Positions 15,583 to 23,847 of a stretch of DNA of 64,000 bases are shown piece by piece. This DNA is from Sporichthya polymorpha DSM 43042 (lineage in GTDB: Bacteria; Actinomycetota; Actinomycetes; Sporichthyales; Sporichthyaceae), in the NCBI RefSeq assembly GCF_000384115.1, contig NZ_KB913029.1, forward strand, positions 1,584,907 to 1,648,906. Reading direction: 5' to 3'. The notes beneath the pieces were generated by a model. It had not been told where the DNA came from, searched no databases, and saw nothing but the letters and a program-made list of their open reading frames with translations. The stretch's first letter is position 1. Each line of letters opens with the position of its first letter. The translations under genes and the position numbers were made by a program.

Positions 15583-16760
15583 CCAACGCCCGCAACGCGG
15601 TCGACACCGGCCGCTGCGTCGATCTCGCGACCGCGATGATCCAGTGCGACACCCGCAACCCACCGGGGAACGAGTCGCCGATCGTCCCGCTGATGACCGA
15701 CGTGATGAAGGGCCTCGGCGCCGATGTCGAGGTGTTCGAACCGGCTCCGGGCCGGCCGTCGCTGCTCGCGACGGTCGGGCCCTGCGACCGGTCCCGTCCG
15801 ATCCTGATGATCAACGGGCACCTCGACGTCGTCCCCGTGACCGAGAGCGAGTGGTCGGTGCCACCGTTCGCGGGCGTGGTCCGCGACGGCAAGCTGATGG
15901 GCCGCGGGGCCTGTGACATGAAGGGCGGCATCGCCGCCGCCATCGAGGGTCTGCGCGCCTGCCTCGACGCCGGCGTCCGCCTCGACACCGACCTCGTCTT
16001 CCACCTCGTCGCGGACGAGGAGACCGGCGGCCGCTGGGGCACCGCGGCGCTGCTGAACGCCGGGCGCATCACCGCGGACGCCGCCGTCGTGCCCGAGCCC
16101 AGCGAACTCGGCGTGTGCATCGCCGAGCGCGGCGTGCTCCTCGCGCGCATCGAGATCTTCGGTCGGGCCGGCCACGGCAGCGACCCCGCCGCCGCGCACT
16201 CCGCGGTCGCCGACGCCGCCCGCGTCACGCAGGCACTGCACCTGGCCCACTTCGACCCGGAGCCGCACCTGCTGCTCGGCCGGCCCAGCTGCAACGTCGG
16301 CGTCATCCGCGGCGGGACGGCTCCCAACGTCGTCGCGAGCCACTGCGTCCTCGAGATCGACCGCCGGGTTCTGCCCGGCCAGACCTGCGAGCAGGCGGTC
16401 GACTCGCTCCGCGTCATTCTCGACCCGCTCGGCGTCTCCTACTCGCTCGAGGTCCTCGGCTTCGCCGAGGCGTCCGAGCTGGCCGCCGAGAACCCGTTCG
16501 TCGGCTACCTCCAGGAGGTCTGCGGTGGCGTCGGCACCCCGACGCCGGTGCGCGGCCTGTGCCTCGGCACCGACGCCCGGTTCCTGCGCAACCAGCTCGA
16601 CATCCCGACCGTCGTCTACGGGCCGGGCTCGATGACCGTCGCCCACGCCGCCGACGAGTACGTCGAGGTCGCCGAACTGACGAAGGCCGCGGAGTCCTTC
16701 GCCGGGCTCTACACCAGCTTCGCCCGGTTCTTCGCCGAGAGCGTCGCCGGGATCACGTGA
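15579..16760 (+). CDS. M20-family metallo-amidohydrolase (ArgE/DapE-like)
   Basis: 393 residues. Metal-binding and catalytic motifs are intact: HLDVVP (His81, Asp83), GRGACDMKGG (Asp113), ADEETGG with the general base Glu147 and ligand Glu148, and the dimerisation/catalytic histidine in AGHGSDP. Members hydrolyse N-acyl or N-carbamoyl amino acids and related amides in the cytosol. The start is TTG 15579, which overlaps the DUF1028 stop (TTGA). It is the last gene of the operon and ends 21 bp from the convergent PucR gene. It likely releases an amino acid or amine from a ring-opened product. Confidence 0.88.
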   Translation: MTNARNAVDTGRCVDLATAMIQCDTRNPPGNESPIVPLMTDVMKGLGADVEVFEPAPGRPSLLATVGPCDRSRPILMINGHLDVVPVTESEWSVPPFAGVVRDGKLMGRGACDMKGGIAAAIEGLRACLDAGVRLDTDLVFHLVADEETGGRWGTAALLNAGRITADAAVVPEPSELGVCIAERGVLLARIEIFGRAGHGSDPAAAHSAVADAARVTQALHLAHFDPEPHLLLGRPSCNVGVIRGGTAPNVVASHCVLEIDRRVLPGQTCEQAVDSLRVILDPLGVSYSLEVLGFAEASELAAENPFVGYLQEVCGGVGTPTPVRGLCLGTDARFLRNQLDIPTVVYGPGSMTVAHAADEYVEVAELTKAAESFAGLYTSFARFFAESVAGIT

Positions 16761-16781
16761 CCGGCGGGAACTGAGGCAAGG

Positions 16782-18392
16782 TCAGGTGATCGGCAGCAGC
16801 CGGGTGTGGAGCTCGACGAGGAACCGCTGCTGCGGGTCGGAGAGGTCGACCTCGCAGAGCGCCTCGATGCGGTGCAGCCGGTAACGCAAGGTGTTCCGGT
16901 GGATCTGCAGGCGCTTCGCGGCCTCGCTGACGTCGCAGCCGGCGTCGAAGTAGGCGCGGAGTGTCCGCAGGTAGTCGGTGTCCCGCGCCGAGCCGGTCTG
17001 CAGGACGTCGAGGACGCCGTCGAGCAGACCCGGGTTGCCCTTCACGATCTCGCCTAGTTCGGCGAGGACGGTGTTCGGCCGGACCTCCGCCAGCAGCGCC
17101 GTCCGCGGCCGGGACTGTGACGCGAGCAGGTCAACGGCGCGGTCGAGCGAGCGGCGGATGCCAGGAATCTCGACGTCCCCGGTCAGCGCGTCGCTGACAC
17201 ACGCGGAGAACGTCGCCGAGAACAGGGAGCCGGCGCGCTGGCGCATCCGCTCGGCGAGGGCGACGACGTCCTCGGACCCCCAGTGCGGGGTGAGCAGATA
17301 GACCCGCCCGTCGAGCACGGCGGCCGCCGAGCCCCGGCGCAGCAGGCGGGCGTACGCGGCGAGCTGCCGGTCGTCCTCGTAGGTGCCGTTCGCACTCCCG
17401 ACCGGACTCCCGCTGCCGCACCCGCTCGCGCCGAGCGCGATCAGGCACCAGGAGTCCTGGCCCGGCCCCGGCAGCAACTCGGCGGCCAGCGCCGAGAGCG
17501 ACGCGGTCCCCCGCAGGACGCTGCGCAGCAGGTCCGCGGCGAGCAGGTCGGCGTCAACACCGCGGAGCGGGGCGCTGAAGAACGGCGCCGCCGCGGCGGC
17601 CACGTCGGCGAGCGCGTCGAGGTCGGGCTCCCAGTGCGGGGCACCGCCCGCCGCCAGGCAGATGTAGCCGACGATCGCGTCGCGGGCGACGACGGGGCAC
17701 AGCGCGCGCGGCGCCGCCCCCGGGATGTCGATGCGCATCGGCGTGCGGCCGCTGCGCAGGCGCGCCCACTGGCCCGAGTCCTCCAGCCACGTGCGCGCGT
17801 CGGACGGGGTGCGCCGGGCGAGGATCGCGGAGGTTCGCAGCTGGTCGACGGGGTGGCCGAGGTTCGCGAAGGCGAGCGGGCGCAGCTCCTCGTCGGTGAT
17901 CGAGATCGGCCCCTCGAGCAGGTAGGCCGCGGCCTCGGCGAGTTCGTACAGGTCGAGCACGGCCGGGCGGCCGATCGCCCGCGAGAGCCGATCGGCGGGG
18001 GCCAGGGAGCGGGCGAGCGTCGCGATGTCGTCCCACGGCACCTCGGCCGCCGCGACCAGCACCGTCACGCCGAGCCGGTCCGCCCGGCGCCGCAACGTCG
18101 CCGGATCGCCCGGGGCCTTGACCACGACCGCCGCCGCGTCGGCGTCGGACGCCGCGGTGAGGACCTGGTCGACCAGCGCCGGCGGAAGGTCCGGCGCGGG
18201 CACGAGCACGACGTCGCCGGCCTCGACCGCGTCGGGGACCGCCGGGTCCCAGATCGTGACGCCGCGGACCTCGCGGTCCAGCCCGCCGGGGGCGGTCACC
18301 ACGTCGAAGCACCCGCGGCCGAGCAGCCGGCCGATCCCCAGGCCGGGCGGGGGGCAGGCCTCGGTGCCGGGTCGGTTCTCCAGTGCAGTCAT
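16782..18392 (-). CDS. PucR family transcriptional regulator (copy 1)
   Basis: 536 residues. It has the N-terminal PucR domain, a central GGDEF-like regulatory region and a C-terminal helix-turn-helix of the HTH_30 type (DVSEAAKRLQIHRNTLRYRL). PucR was first described as an activator of purine catabolism in Bacillus. ATG 18392 is chosen with GGAG upstream; an ATG at 18437 lacks a ribosome site. It sits at the end of the molybdenum-hydroxylase operon in opposite orientation and directly downstream of the second PucR gene. It could be read from its own promoter near 18400-18490 or as the thirteenth gene of the minus-strand operon. Confidence 0.88.
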   Translation of the reverse strand: MTALENRPGTEACPPPGLGIGRLLGRGCFDVVTAPGGLDREVRGVTIWDPAVPDAVEAGDVVLVPAPDLPPALVDQVLTAASDADAAAVVVKAPGDPATLRRRADRLGVTVLVAAAEVPWDDIATLARSLAPADRLSRAIGRPAVLDLYELAEAAAYLLEGPISITDEELRPLAFANLGHPVDQLRTSAILARRTPSDARTWLEDSGQWARLRSGRTPMRIDIPGAAPRALCPVVARDAIVGYICLAAGGAPHWEPDLDALADVAAAAAPFFSAPLRGVDADLLAADLLRSVLRGTASLSALAAELLPGPGQDSWCLIALGASGCGSGSPVGSANGTYEDDRQLAAYARLLRRGSAAAVLDGRVYLLTPHWGSEDVVALAERMRQRAGSLFSATFSACVSDALTGDVEIPGIRRSLDRAVDLLASQSRPRTALLAEVRPNTVLAELGEIVKGNPGLLDGVLDVLQTGSARDTDYLRTLRAYFDAGCDVSEAAKRLQIHRNTLRYRLHRIEALCEVDLSDPQQRFLVELHTRLLPIT

Positions 18393-18451
18393 CGCCGTCT
18401 CCGTTTCGCCTGCTCCGGAGAGTAGGAACGACGGCATCCGGGTTCAGTAGT

Positions 18452-18489
18452 CAATCTGCCCACTGAAATGGCCGCCAGTAGGCAGATTG
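18452..18489. promoter_or_regulatory. 14-bp imperfect dyad between the two PucR genes
   Basis: CAATCTGCCCACTG (18452-18465) and CAGTAGGCAGATTG (18476-18489) are inverted copies with one mismatch, separated by 10 bp. It lies between the stop of PucR copy 2 and the start of copy 1. It may be a regulator operator for copy 1 or a terminator stem for the long minus-strand operon; no T-run follows on that strand, which favours an operator. Confidence 0.5.
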
Positions 18490-18493
18490 CCTA

Positions 18494-20104
18494 TCACATG
18501 TTTCCGTCGCTCTCGTCCGCCCACGTGACTCCGGCCACTCGTGTCGCGAGGTGCAGCACGAGGCGGTCATCCGGGTCGTCCAGGTCGACGGCGAGCAGCT
18601 TCCGGATCCGGTCGATGCGCGCGATGACCGTGTTGCGGTGCACCCGCAGCGACGCCGCGGTGTCGGTGGCCGAGGACTCCCGGTCCAAATAGCGACGCAG
18701 CGTCCGCACCAGCTCCCCGGACGGGTCGGCCGCCGTCAGCGGGGCGAGGATCTCGGCCGCCTGCGCCCGCAGCGGAGCGGAGGCGTACCAGCCCATGAGC
18801 AGCCGCTTCGCACTCATCGCGCGGACGTGCTCGACCACGCCGGTTCCCTCCTCGGTGAGCGCGAGCAGGCAGGCCTGGCGCGCCTCCCCGAGCGACTCGG
18901 CGATGCCGGCCGTCCCGGCGTGCGCCCCACCGACCCCCGCGCAGAGCGAGAGCCCGGAATGGTCGGCCTCGACGGCACGCAGCGTCCCCTGCACCGCCGC
19001 GAGGAGCGGCGCGGTGTCGAGCGCGTCGGCCTCGGTCTCGGCGGTGACCCAGAACGCCCAGCCCTCGGAGCGCTCCACCAGCGTCGAGGTGACCGAACGC
19101 CGGGCCAGTTCCTCCTCGAGCTCCCGCACGAGCTCGGACTGCGGCGGCATTGTCCCGGCCCGGGACACCGCGATCTGCACCGCCGTGTGCCAGCCCGCGA
19201 GCCGCCACCCGAGTGCCGTCGCCCGTTCCACCGCGCGCGCCGACGGCGCCTCGGCCTGGTCGAGGATCGCGGTGAGCAGGACCGACCGCTGCCGGCCCTC
19301 CCGCTCCGACTGGACCGCCCCGGCGGCCAGATGCACGGCGAACGCCAGCGCGGCGATCGACATCGACTGCCGGATCGGCCCGATCAGCGCGCGGGTCGCG
19401 GTGTTCAGCCGCGCGATCAGCCAGTACCCGGCGTGCGCGGTGATGTCCCGCTGCACCGGCTGCAGCAGCGCGACGTCGGCGCCCCCGAGCGGGAACGTCG
19501 CGGCCGTCGGGCGCGCTCCGCCCAGGTGGGCCGCGATGTCCGGCCGCAGCGTCAGCTCGAACGCGGATTCGTCACCGGCGACGTACCGGCACTCGGCGTC
19601 GACGAGAACGACGGCACCGCCGATCGCCTGACCGAGCACGCGGGTCAGCTGTTCCGGGCTCGACGGCGGGGTGGAGAAGCGGTCGGCGGTGGTGCCGAGG
19701 ATCCGCAGACCCGCGATCTCCGGCGCGCGGACGTACGGGTCGAAGGTCGCCGCCAGCGCGGCCGGCGCCACGCCCTCGGCCACGATCAGCGGCACCGCCA
19801 GTTTGTCCGCGAGCCGGCGGGTGACGAGCGGGACCGGCCGGCGCGGCCGCTCGGCGATGATCCCGGCCAGCCCGGCGCTGTGGCCGAGCCGGAGCACCAG
19901 GTCCGCGGCGAGATCCTCGACGGCGAGGTGCTCGGGACCGAAGACGGCGAGGCTGCCGGAGGCGAGCGCGCCGACCTCGGTCGCGGACACGGTCGGCACG
20001 ATCATGCGCACCGGTCGGTCGAGGCCGACCTCACCGCCGAGAACCTCGTGCGCCAGCAGTCCCATGCCGAGCAACTGACGTACCGTCACGAAGTTGTCGT
20101 TCAC
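18494..20104 (-). CDS. PucR family transcriptional regulator (copy 2)
   Basis: 536 residues, the same length and layout as copy 1 but clearly divergent. The N-terminal PucR domain starts at VRQLLGMGLLAHEVLGG, and the C-terminal HTH is TAASLRVHRNTVIARIDRIR. GTG 20104 overlaps the stop of the hydantoinase-like gene (GTGA), so it is the last gene of the transport/hydantoinase operon. It probably senses the transported compound or a breakdown product and controls this operon, the neighbouring molybdenum-hydroxylase operon, or both. Confidence 0.88.
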   Translation of the reverse strand: MNDNFVTVRQLLGMGLLAHEVLGGEVGLDRPVRMIVPTVSATEVGALASGSLAVFGPEHLAVEDLAADLVLRLGHSAGLAGIIAERPRRPVPLVTRRLADKLAVPLIVAEGVAPAALAATFDPYVRAPEIAGLRILGTTADRFSTPPSSPEQLTRVLGQAIGGAVVLVDAECRYVAGDESAFELTLRPDIAAHLGGARPTAATFPLGGADVALLQPVQRDITAHAGYWLIARLNTATRALIGPIRQSMSIAALAFAVHLAAGAVQSEREGRQRSVLLTAILDQAEAPSARAVERATALGWRLAGWHTAVQIAVSRAGTMPPQSELVRELEEELARRSVTSTLVERSEGWAFWVTAETEADALDTAPLLAAVQGTLRAVEADHSGLSLCAGVGGAHAGTAGIAESLGEARQACLLALTEEGTGVVEHVRAMSAKRLLMGWYASAPLRAQAAEILAPLTAADPSGELVRTLRRYLDRESSATDTAASLRVHRNTVIARIDRIRKLLAVDLDDPDDRLVLHLATRVAGVTWADESDGNM

Positions 20105-21489
20105 CGCTCCCCTTCCCGGTCCGCGCCGACGGTGAGCACCGGGCCCACCGCCCGCACCCGTATCCGGATGCAGGAGGTCGGCACATAGGTCATCAGCGTC
20201 TCGGAGACCGTGCCGATCCGGACGCGCCGCGGGTCCGCGCCCGCCCGGATCGCCGCCTCCGCAGCGAGCCCGCGCGCCTCGGCGACGACCTCGGCGCGAG
20301 TGCGCTCGCCGAGCCAGAAGATCCGGTCGACCGTTCCGGCGGCCTCGCCGACGGCTGCCCCGATCGCCGCGGCGAAGGGCGCGTCGTCCGGGCGGAGGAC
20401 CCGACCCGGCAGGAGCAGATCGGGCAGCCGACGCGCGTTGCGGACGAGCACCAGGGGCCCGGTGAGCCCGGCGACCGCCCGCGCGATCGTCGGCCCGGGC
20501 GTGTCGGGGGGCGCCTCGGTCACGCGCACCTCGCGCAGGTTCGTCCGGATACCGAGCACCTCGACCAGCCGGCCCGACTCCTGCGGCCAGCCGTCCACCG
20601 CCGCGCTGACCCGCACCCGGCGGCCGTCGTCGTCGATCACCACGACGGTCGCCTCTCCGGCCAGGTGCACCCCACCGACCCGGGCGCTGCTGTGCAGCGC
20701 GCCGACCGTCCGCAGCGGGCGGCGGGCCGCCGACTGCGCGGGAAACACCGTCCCGTCGCCGTGCACCAGGTAGAGCTCGTCAACCAGTCCGCGCTCGGAG
20801 AGGACCGCGGCGACCCCGTCGAGCACGCGTCGCGCGGTGGGGGCCAGCGCGGCGTCGAGGATCGCCGCGTTCTCCCGCTCCAGCAGGCCGAGACCGCCCT
20901 CGTCGCCGCCGGTCACGACCGGCACCTCCGGGCCGAGGGCGTCCGCGAGCAGCACCGCAGCCTCCTGCTCGTGCGCGCCGTTCGCCTGCGCGTGCACCGC
21001 CGTGACCGCCACCGCCGCCACGGGTTCGCGGCGGGTCCGGCACGTCCGCGCGAAGGCCTCGACCGCGGCGCGGTCGAGCGGAGCCGCGACGCGTCCGTCG
21101 TACTCGTGTCCGCCCGCGACCAGGGCGACCGGACCCCGCACCGCGGCGGTCAGCCGGTCCGGCCAGCCCGGGAACGGCGGGACCGACGCGGTCGCCGGCG
21201 CACCGATGCGCAGCACCCCGACCCGGGCGCACTCCGCCGGACGGTGCAGCGGACGTGTCAGCGCCGCCGCCAGCACGACGCGGGCGACCCGCCCCGGCGC
21301 CGCGGCCGCGCCGAGGGCGTCGAGCAGGGTCGCGACCGTGGCCGCGGGATCCGCGTCGGGCGGGTCGTAGTCGTTCGCGTCGTCCGGCAGGACCGCGCGC
21401 GCCAGCACCTCGTCCCCCGGTCCGAGCACGACGGCGCACGCGTCCCGCCGCCCGACCGCGAGCCCGACCCGCCGGTCCGCCGCACTCAC
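20101..21489 (-). CDS. Hydantoinase/oxoprolinase (HyuA)-like protein with degenerate nucleotide motifs
   Basis: 462 residues, in the short form of the hydantoinase A/oxoprolinase family. Overall architecture and C-terminal region (TVSETLMTYVPTSCIRIRV) fit the family. However, the first phosphate-binding loop, normally GGTxTDAV, reads VGRRDACAV (~12-20). The second, normally DIGGTTTD, reads VIDDDGRRV (~284-292). ATP binding in the usual ASKHA manner is therefore doubtful. It starts at GTG 21489 overlapping the DUF917 stop and overlaps the PucR start. HyuA-like plus DUF917 is a recurrent pair in cyclic-amide metabolism genes; this copy may be a diverged or regulatory partner. Confidence 0.75.
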   Translation of the reverse strand: MSAADRRVGLAVGRRDACAVVLGPGDEVLARAVLPDDANDYDPPDADPAATVATLLDALGAAAAPGRVARVVLAAALTRPLHRPAECARVGVLRIGAPATASVPPFPGWPDRLTAAVRGPVALVAGGHEYDGRVAAPLDRAAVEAFARTCRTRREPVAAVAVTAVHAQANGAHEQEAAVLLADALGPEVPVVTGGDEGGLGLLERENAAILDAALAPTARRVLDGVAAVLSERGLVDELYLVHGDGTVFPAQSAARRPLRTVGALHSSARVGGVHLAGEATVVVIDDDGRRVRVSAAVDGWPQESGRLVEVLGIRTNLREVRVTEAPPDTPGPTIARAVAGLTGPLVLVRNARRLPDLLLPGRVLRPDDAPFAAAIGAAVGEAAGTVDRIFWLGERTRAEVVAEARGLAAEAAIRAGADPRRVRIGTVSETLMTYVPTSCIRIRVRAVGPVLTVGADREGER

Positions 21490-22550
21490 GCGCGCGCGGG
21501 GACGACGTCGAGGTCGATGCCGAACGCCCGTGGTCCGGCGCAGGTGTGGCCCGCCGGGGTGTGCCACTGCGGGTCGACGGAGCTCGCGATCACGTGAACG
21601 TGCTGGCCGACGACGACGTCCGGCGACTGCAGCAGGACGCCGGAGTCGATGTCGACGAGGTTGATCAGGTCGGGGACCGTGACGACGGGGACGCCGTCCT
21701 CGGTCGCGACGAGGTTCTCGCTCTGGAAGTCGATGCGCAGCGACCGCGTCCCGTCGGTGGACTCCAGACTCAGCGTCCCCTTGGCGAACCCCTCGTCGAG
21801 GGACTGCACCACCTCGTGGACGACGCCGCTGAAGAGAATCCGGCCGGCGCACAGTTCGAGGAACGGAACGTAGTTCTCCGCCGGCCCCGGCTCGACGCTG
21901 CGCAGCGCCGCCCCCAACGCGGCGCACTGCGTCAGTGCGCGCTTCGACCCGACCTCCGCGCACTGCTGCACGTTCAGCAGGTAGGCGCTGCACATCGCGA
22001 CCAGACCCATGCTCGGCAGGCAGCTGCGGAGCAGCGAACTGACGGTGGTGTTGTCGGCCGCCGTCAGCACCGCGGAGGACCCGGCCGAGTCGACGAGGAT
22101 GATCGGGGAGATCGGGAGCCCGGCGAGCGCGAACACCGTCATCTCGAGCTTGGGGAACGTGCGCCGCATCCCGTCGACGTCGAGGCACGGCAGACCGAGC
22201 TGCGCCGCGGCGACGAGCGGCAGCAGCGCGTTCACGGGGCCGAGCTGGACGGGCAGCACCCCGACGACCGGCCTCCCGGCGTGGGCCTCGAGCGCGGCCC
22301 GCAGCGCGGCCGCCTCCTCGAGACCGTGGAACTTCTCGATCACGGAGTGCGGCGCTCCGGCCGTCAGCACCGGCAGCACGAGGCCGTCCGGGTCGAGCTC
22401 CTCGGCGTCGACCAGCCGCACCGGGCCGTGCCGCTCGAGCGCCGTGTGCAGCATCTGCCGGGGGAGGTACGGGTCGCCGCCGCCACCGCCGCCGTGGAAC
22501 AGCGCGCCCAGCGCGAGGTCGTCGACGCCCTCGGGGCCGAACAGCCGCAC
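21486..22550 (-). CDS. DUF917 family protein (hydantoinase-associated)
   Basis: 354 residues. The N-terminal ALGALFHGGGGGGDPYLP (~12-29) is the family hallmark, followed by the PVVGVLPVQLGPVNALLPLVAA and LPCLDVDGMRRTFPKLEM segments. DUF917 proteins occur next to hydantoinase/oxoprolinase and cytosine-permease-like genes; their own reaction is unknown. The start is GTG 22550 with an excellent ribosome site TGGAGGTGG just upstream. It follows the ACT-like gene by 14 bp and overlaps the HyuA-like gene. Confidence 0.85.
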   Translation of the reverse strand: MRLFGPEGVDDLALGALFHGGGGGGDPYLPRQMLHTALERHGPVRLVDAEELDPDGLVLPVLTAGAPHSVIEKFHGLEEAAALRAALEAHAGRPVVGVLPVQLGPVNALLPLVAAAQLGLPCLDVDGMRRTFPKLEMTVFALAGLPISPIILVDSAGSSAVLTAADNTTVSSLLRSCLPSMGLVAMCSAYLLNVQQCAEVGSKRALTQCAALGAALRSVEPGPAENYVPFLELCAGRILFSGVVHEVVQSLDEGFAKGTLSLESTDGTRSLRIDFQSENLVATEDGVPVVTVPDLINLVDIDSGVLLQSPDVVVGQHVHVIASSVDPQWHTPAGHTCAGPRAFGIDLDVVPARA

Positions 22551-22564
22551 GCCACCTCCAGGTC

Positions 22565-22819
22565 CTACGCCCGCGCGACCAGCCTCGCAGATTCGACCTC
22601 GACATCGGTCACGTCCACCATGCGCGCGACCGCGGCGGCGACGCGACCGCCGCGGCCGTTCGCCGTCTCGACCGTGCACGAGATCCGCGTCGTCCCGGTC
22701 GGCACGGTCCGGCACTGGAGCTCCCGGATCCGGGCGCCGCGCGCGGTCAGCAGCACGACGACCCGGGCCAGGACCGCCTCGGAACCGACGGCGGTGATCC
22801 GCAGATCGGTCAGCTCCAT
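22565..22819 (-). CDS. Small ACT-domain-like protein
   Basis: 84 residues whose pattern of strands and helices ([54 protein letters not shown]) fits a single ACT domain. It resembles the acetolactate synthase small subunit, where ACT domains bind amino acids. ATG 22819 lies inside the end of fgd, overlapping by 10 bp. In this operon it may be an amino-acid sensor or an accessory subunit of the DUF917/HyuA-like pair. The family call is by eye and moderately sure. Confidence 0.6.
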   Translation of the reverse strand: MELTDLRITAVGSEAVLARVVVLLTARGARIRELQCRTVPTGTTRISCTVETANGRGGRVAAAVARMVDVTDVEVESARLVARA

Positions 22820-23847
22820 GACCGGAGTCGGGGCATCACGTCGGCGGAGAACTGCTCCATAAACCGGACCTGGTCCGCGCCCGGGAAGTGGATCACCAGG
22901 TTGGTGAAGCCGGCCTCCAGGTACGGGAGCATGCCCTCCATCGCCTGTTCCGGCGTGGACGCGACGATCCATCGCTTGGCGACCTGCTCGATCGGCAGCT
23001 CGTCGGCGAGGCGCTCCATCTCCTGGGAGCTGGTGACCGAGTGCTTCTGCTCCGCGGTCAGCGACAGCGGAGCCCAGAACCGGGTCGCGTTCAGCGCGTA
23101 CTCCGGGTCGGCGTCGTAGGAGAGCTTGACCTCGATCATCCGGTCCAGGCTCTCCGGGCTTCGCCCGGCGTGGGAGATGCCCTCGTCGATCGCGGGCACC
23201 AGCTCCTCCTGGTAGAGCGCCATGCCCTTGCCCGAGGTGCAGATGAACCCGTCCCCGACCCGGCCCGCGTAGCGGGCCACCACCGGCCCGCCGGCGGCGA
23301 CGTAGATCGGGATCGGCTGCTCCGGCCGGTCGTACAGCGTCGCCCCGACCGTCGTGTAGTACTCGCCGGAGTGGTCGACCGGCTTGTCCTCGGTCCACAG
23401 GCGGCGCATCAGCTCGATCGCCTCACGCATCCGGGCGAAGCGCTCCTTGAACGCGGGCCACTCCATCCCGGAGACCGCGATCTCGTTCAGCGCCTCGCCC
23501 GTGCCGAGGCCGAGCATGACTCGCTCCGGGTACAGGCACCCCATCGTGGCGAACGCCTGCGCGATCACCGCCGGGTTGTAGCGGAAGGTCGCGGTCAGCA
23601 CCGAGGTGCCGAGCACGATCCGCTCCGTGCGCTCGCCGACGGCCGTCATCCACGCCAGCGAGAACGGGGCGTGCCCACCGTTGTGCCGCCAGGGCTGGTA
23701 GTGGTCCGAGACCACCGCCGAGTCGAAGCCGTAGCGCTCGGCCGCGACCCCGAACTCGACCAGGTCCCGCGGACCGAACTGCTCGGCCGACGCCTTGTAG
23801 CCGATGCGCACGGCGCTGGTGCGCTCCGCGCCCCCCGCGGCACTCAC
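22810..23847 (-). CDS. fgd: F420-dependent glucose-6-phosphate dehydrogenase
   Basis: 345 residues, closely matching the mycobacterial FGD. Conserved stretches include [59 protein letters not shown] and [15 protein letters not shown]. Active-site residues recalled from FGD1 are all present: the Asp-His of SDHYQPW, the Glu of GTGEALNE, the Thr/Lys of ICTSGKG, the Lys of AEQKHS and the Arg of AKRWIV. The enzyme oxidises glucose-6-phosphate and reduces cofactor F420. GTG 23847 overlaps the preceding stop. It is unusual to find it inside a transporter/hydantoinase operon; it may supply F420H2 to an LLM enzyme of the pathway. Confidence 0.87.
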   Translation of the reverse strand: MSAAGGAERTSAVRIGYKASAEQFGPRDLVEFGVAAERYGFDSAVVSDHYQPWRHNGGHAPFSLAWMTAVGERTERIVLGTSVLTATFRYNPAVIAQAFATMGCLYPERVMLGLGTGEALNEIAVSGMEWPAFKERFARMREAIELMRRLWTEDKPVDHSGEYYTTVGATLYDRPEQPIPIYVAAGGPVVARYAGRVGDGFICTSGKGMALYQEELVPAIDEGISHAGRSPESLDRMIEVKLSYDADPEYALNATRFWAPLSLTAEQKHSVTSSQEMERLADELPIEQVAKRWIVASTPEQAMEGMLPYLEAGFTNLVIHFPGADQVRFMEQFSADVMPRLRSWS

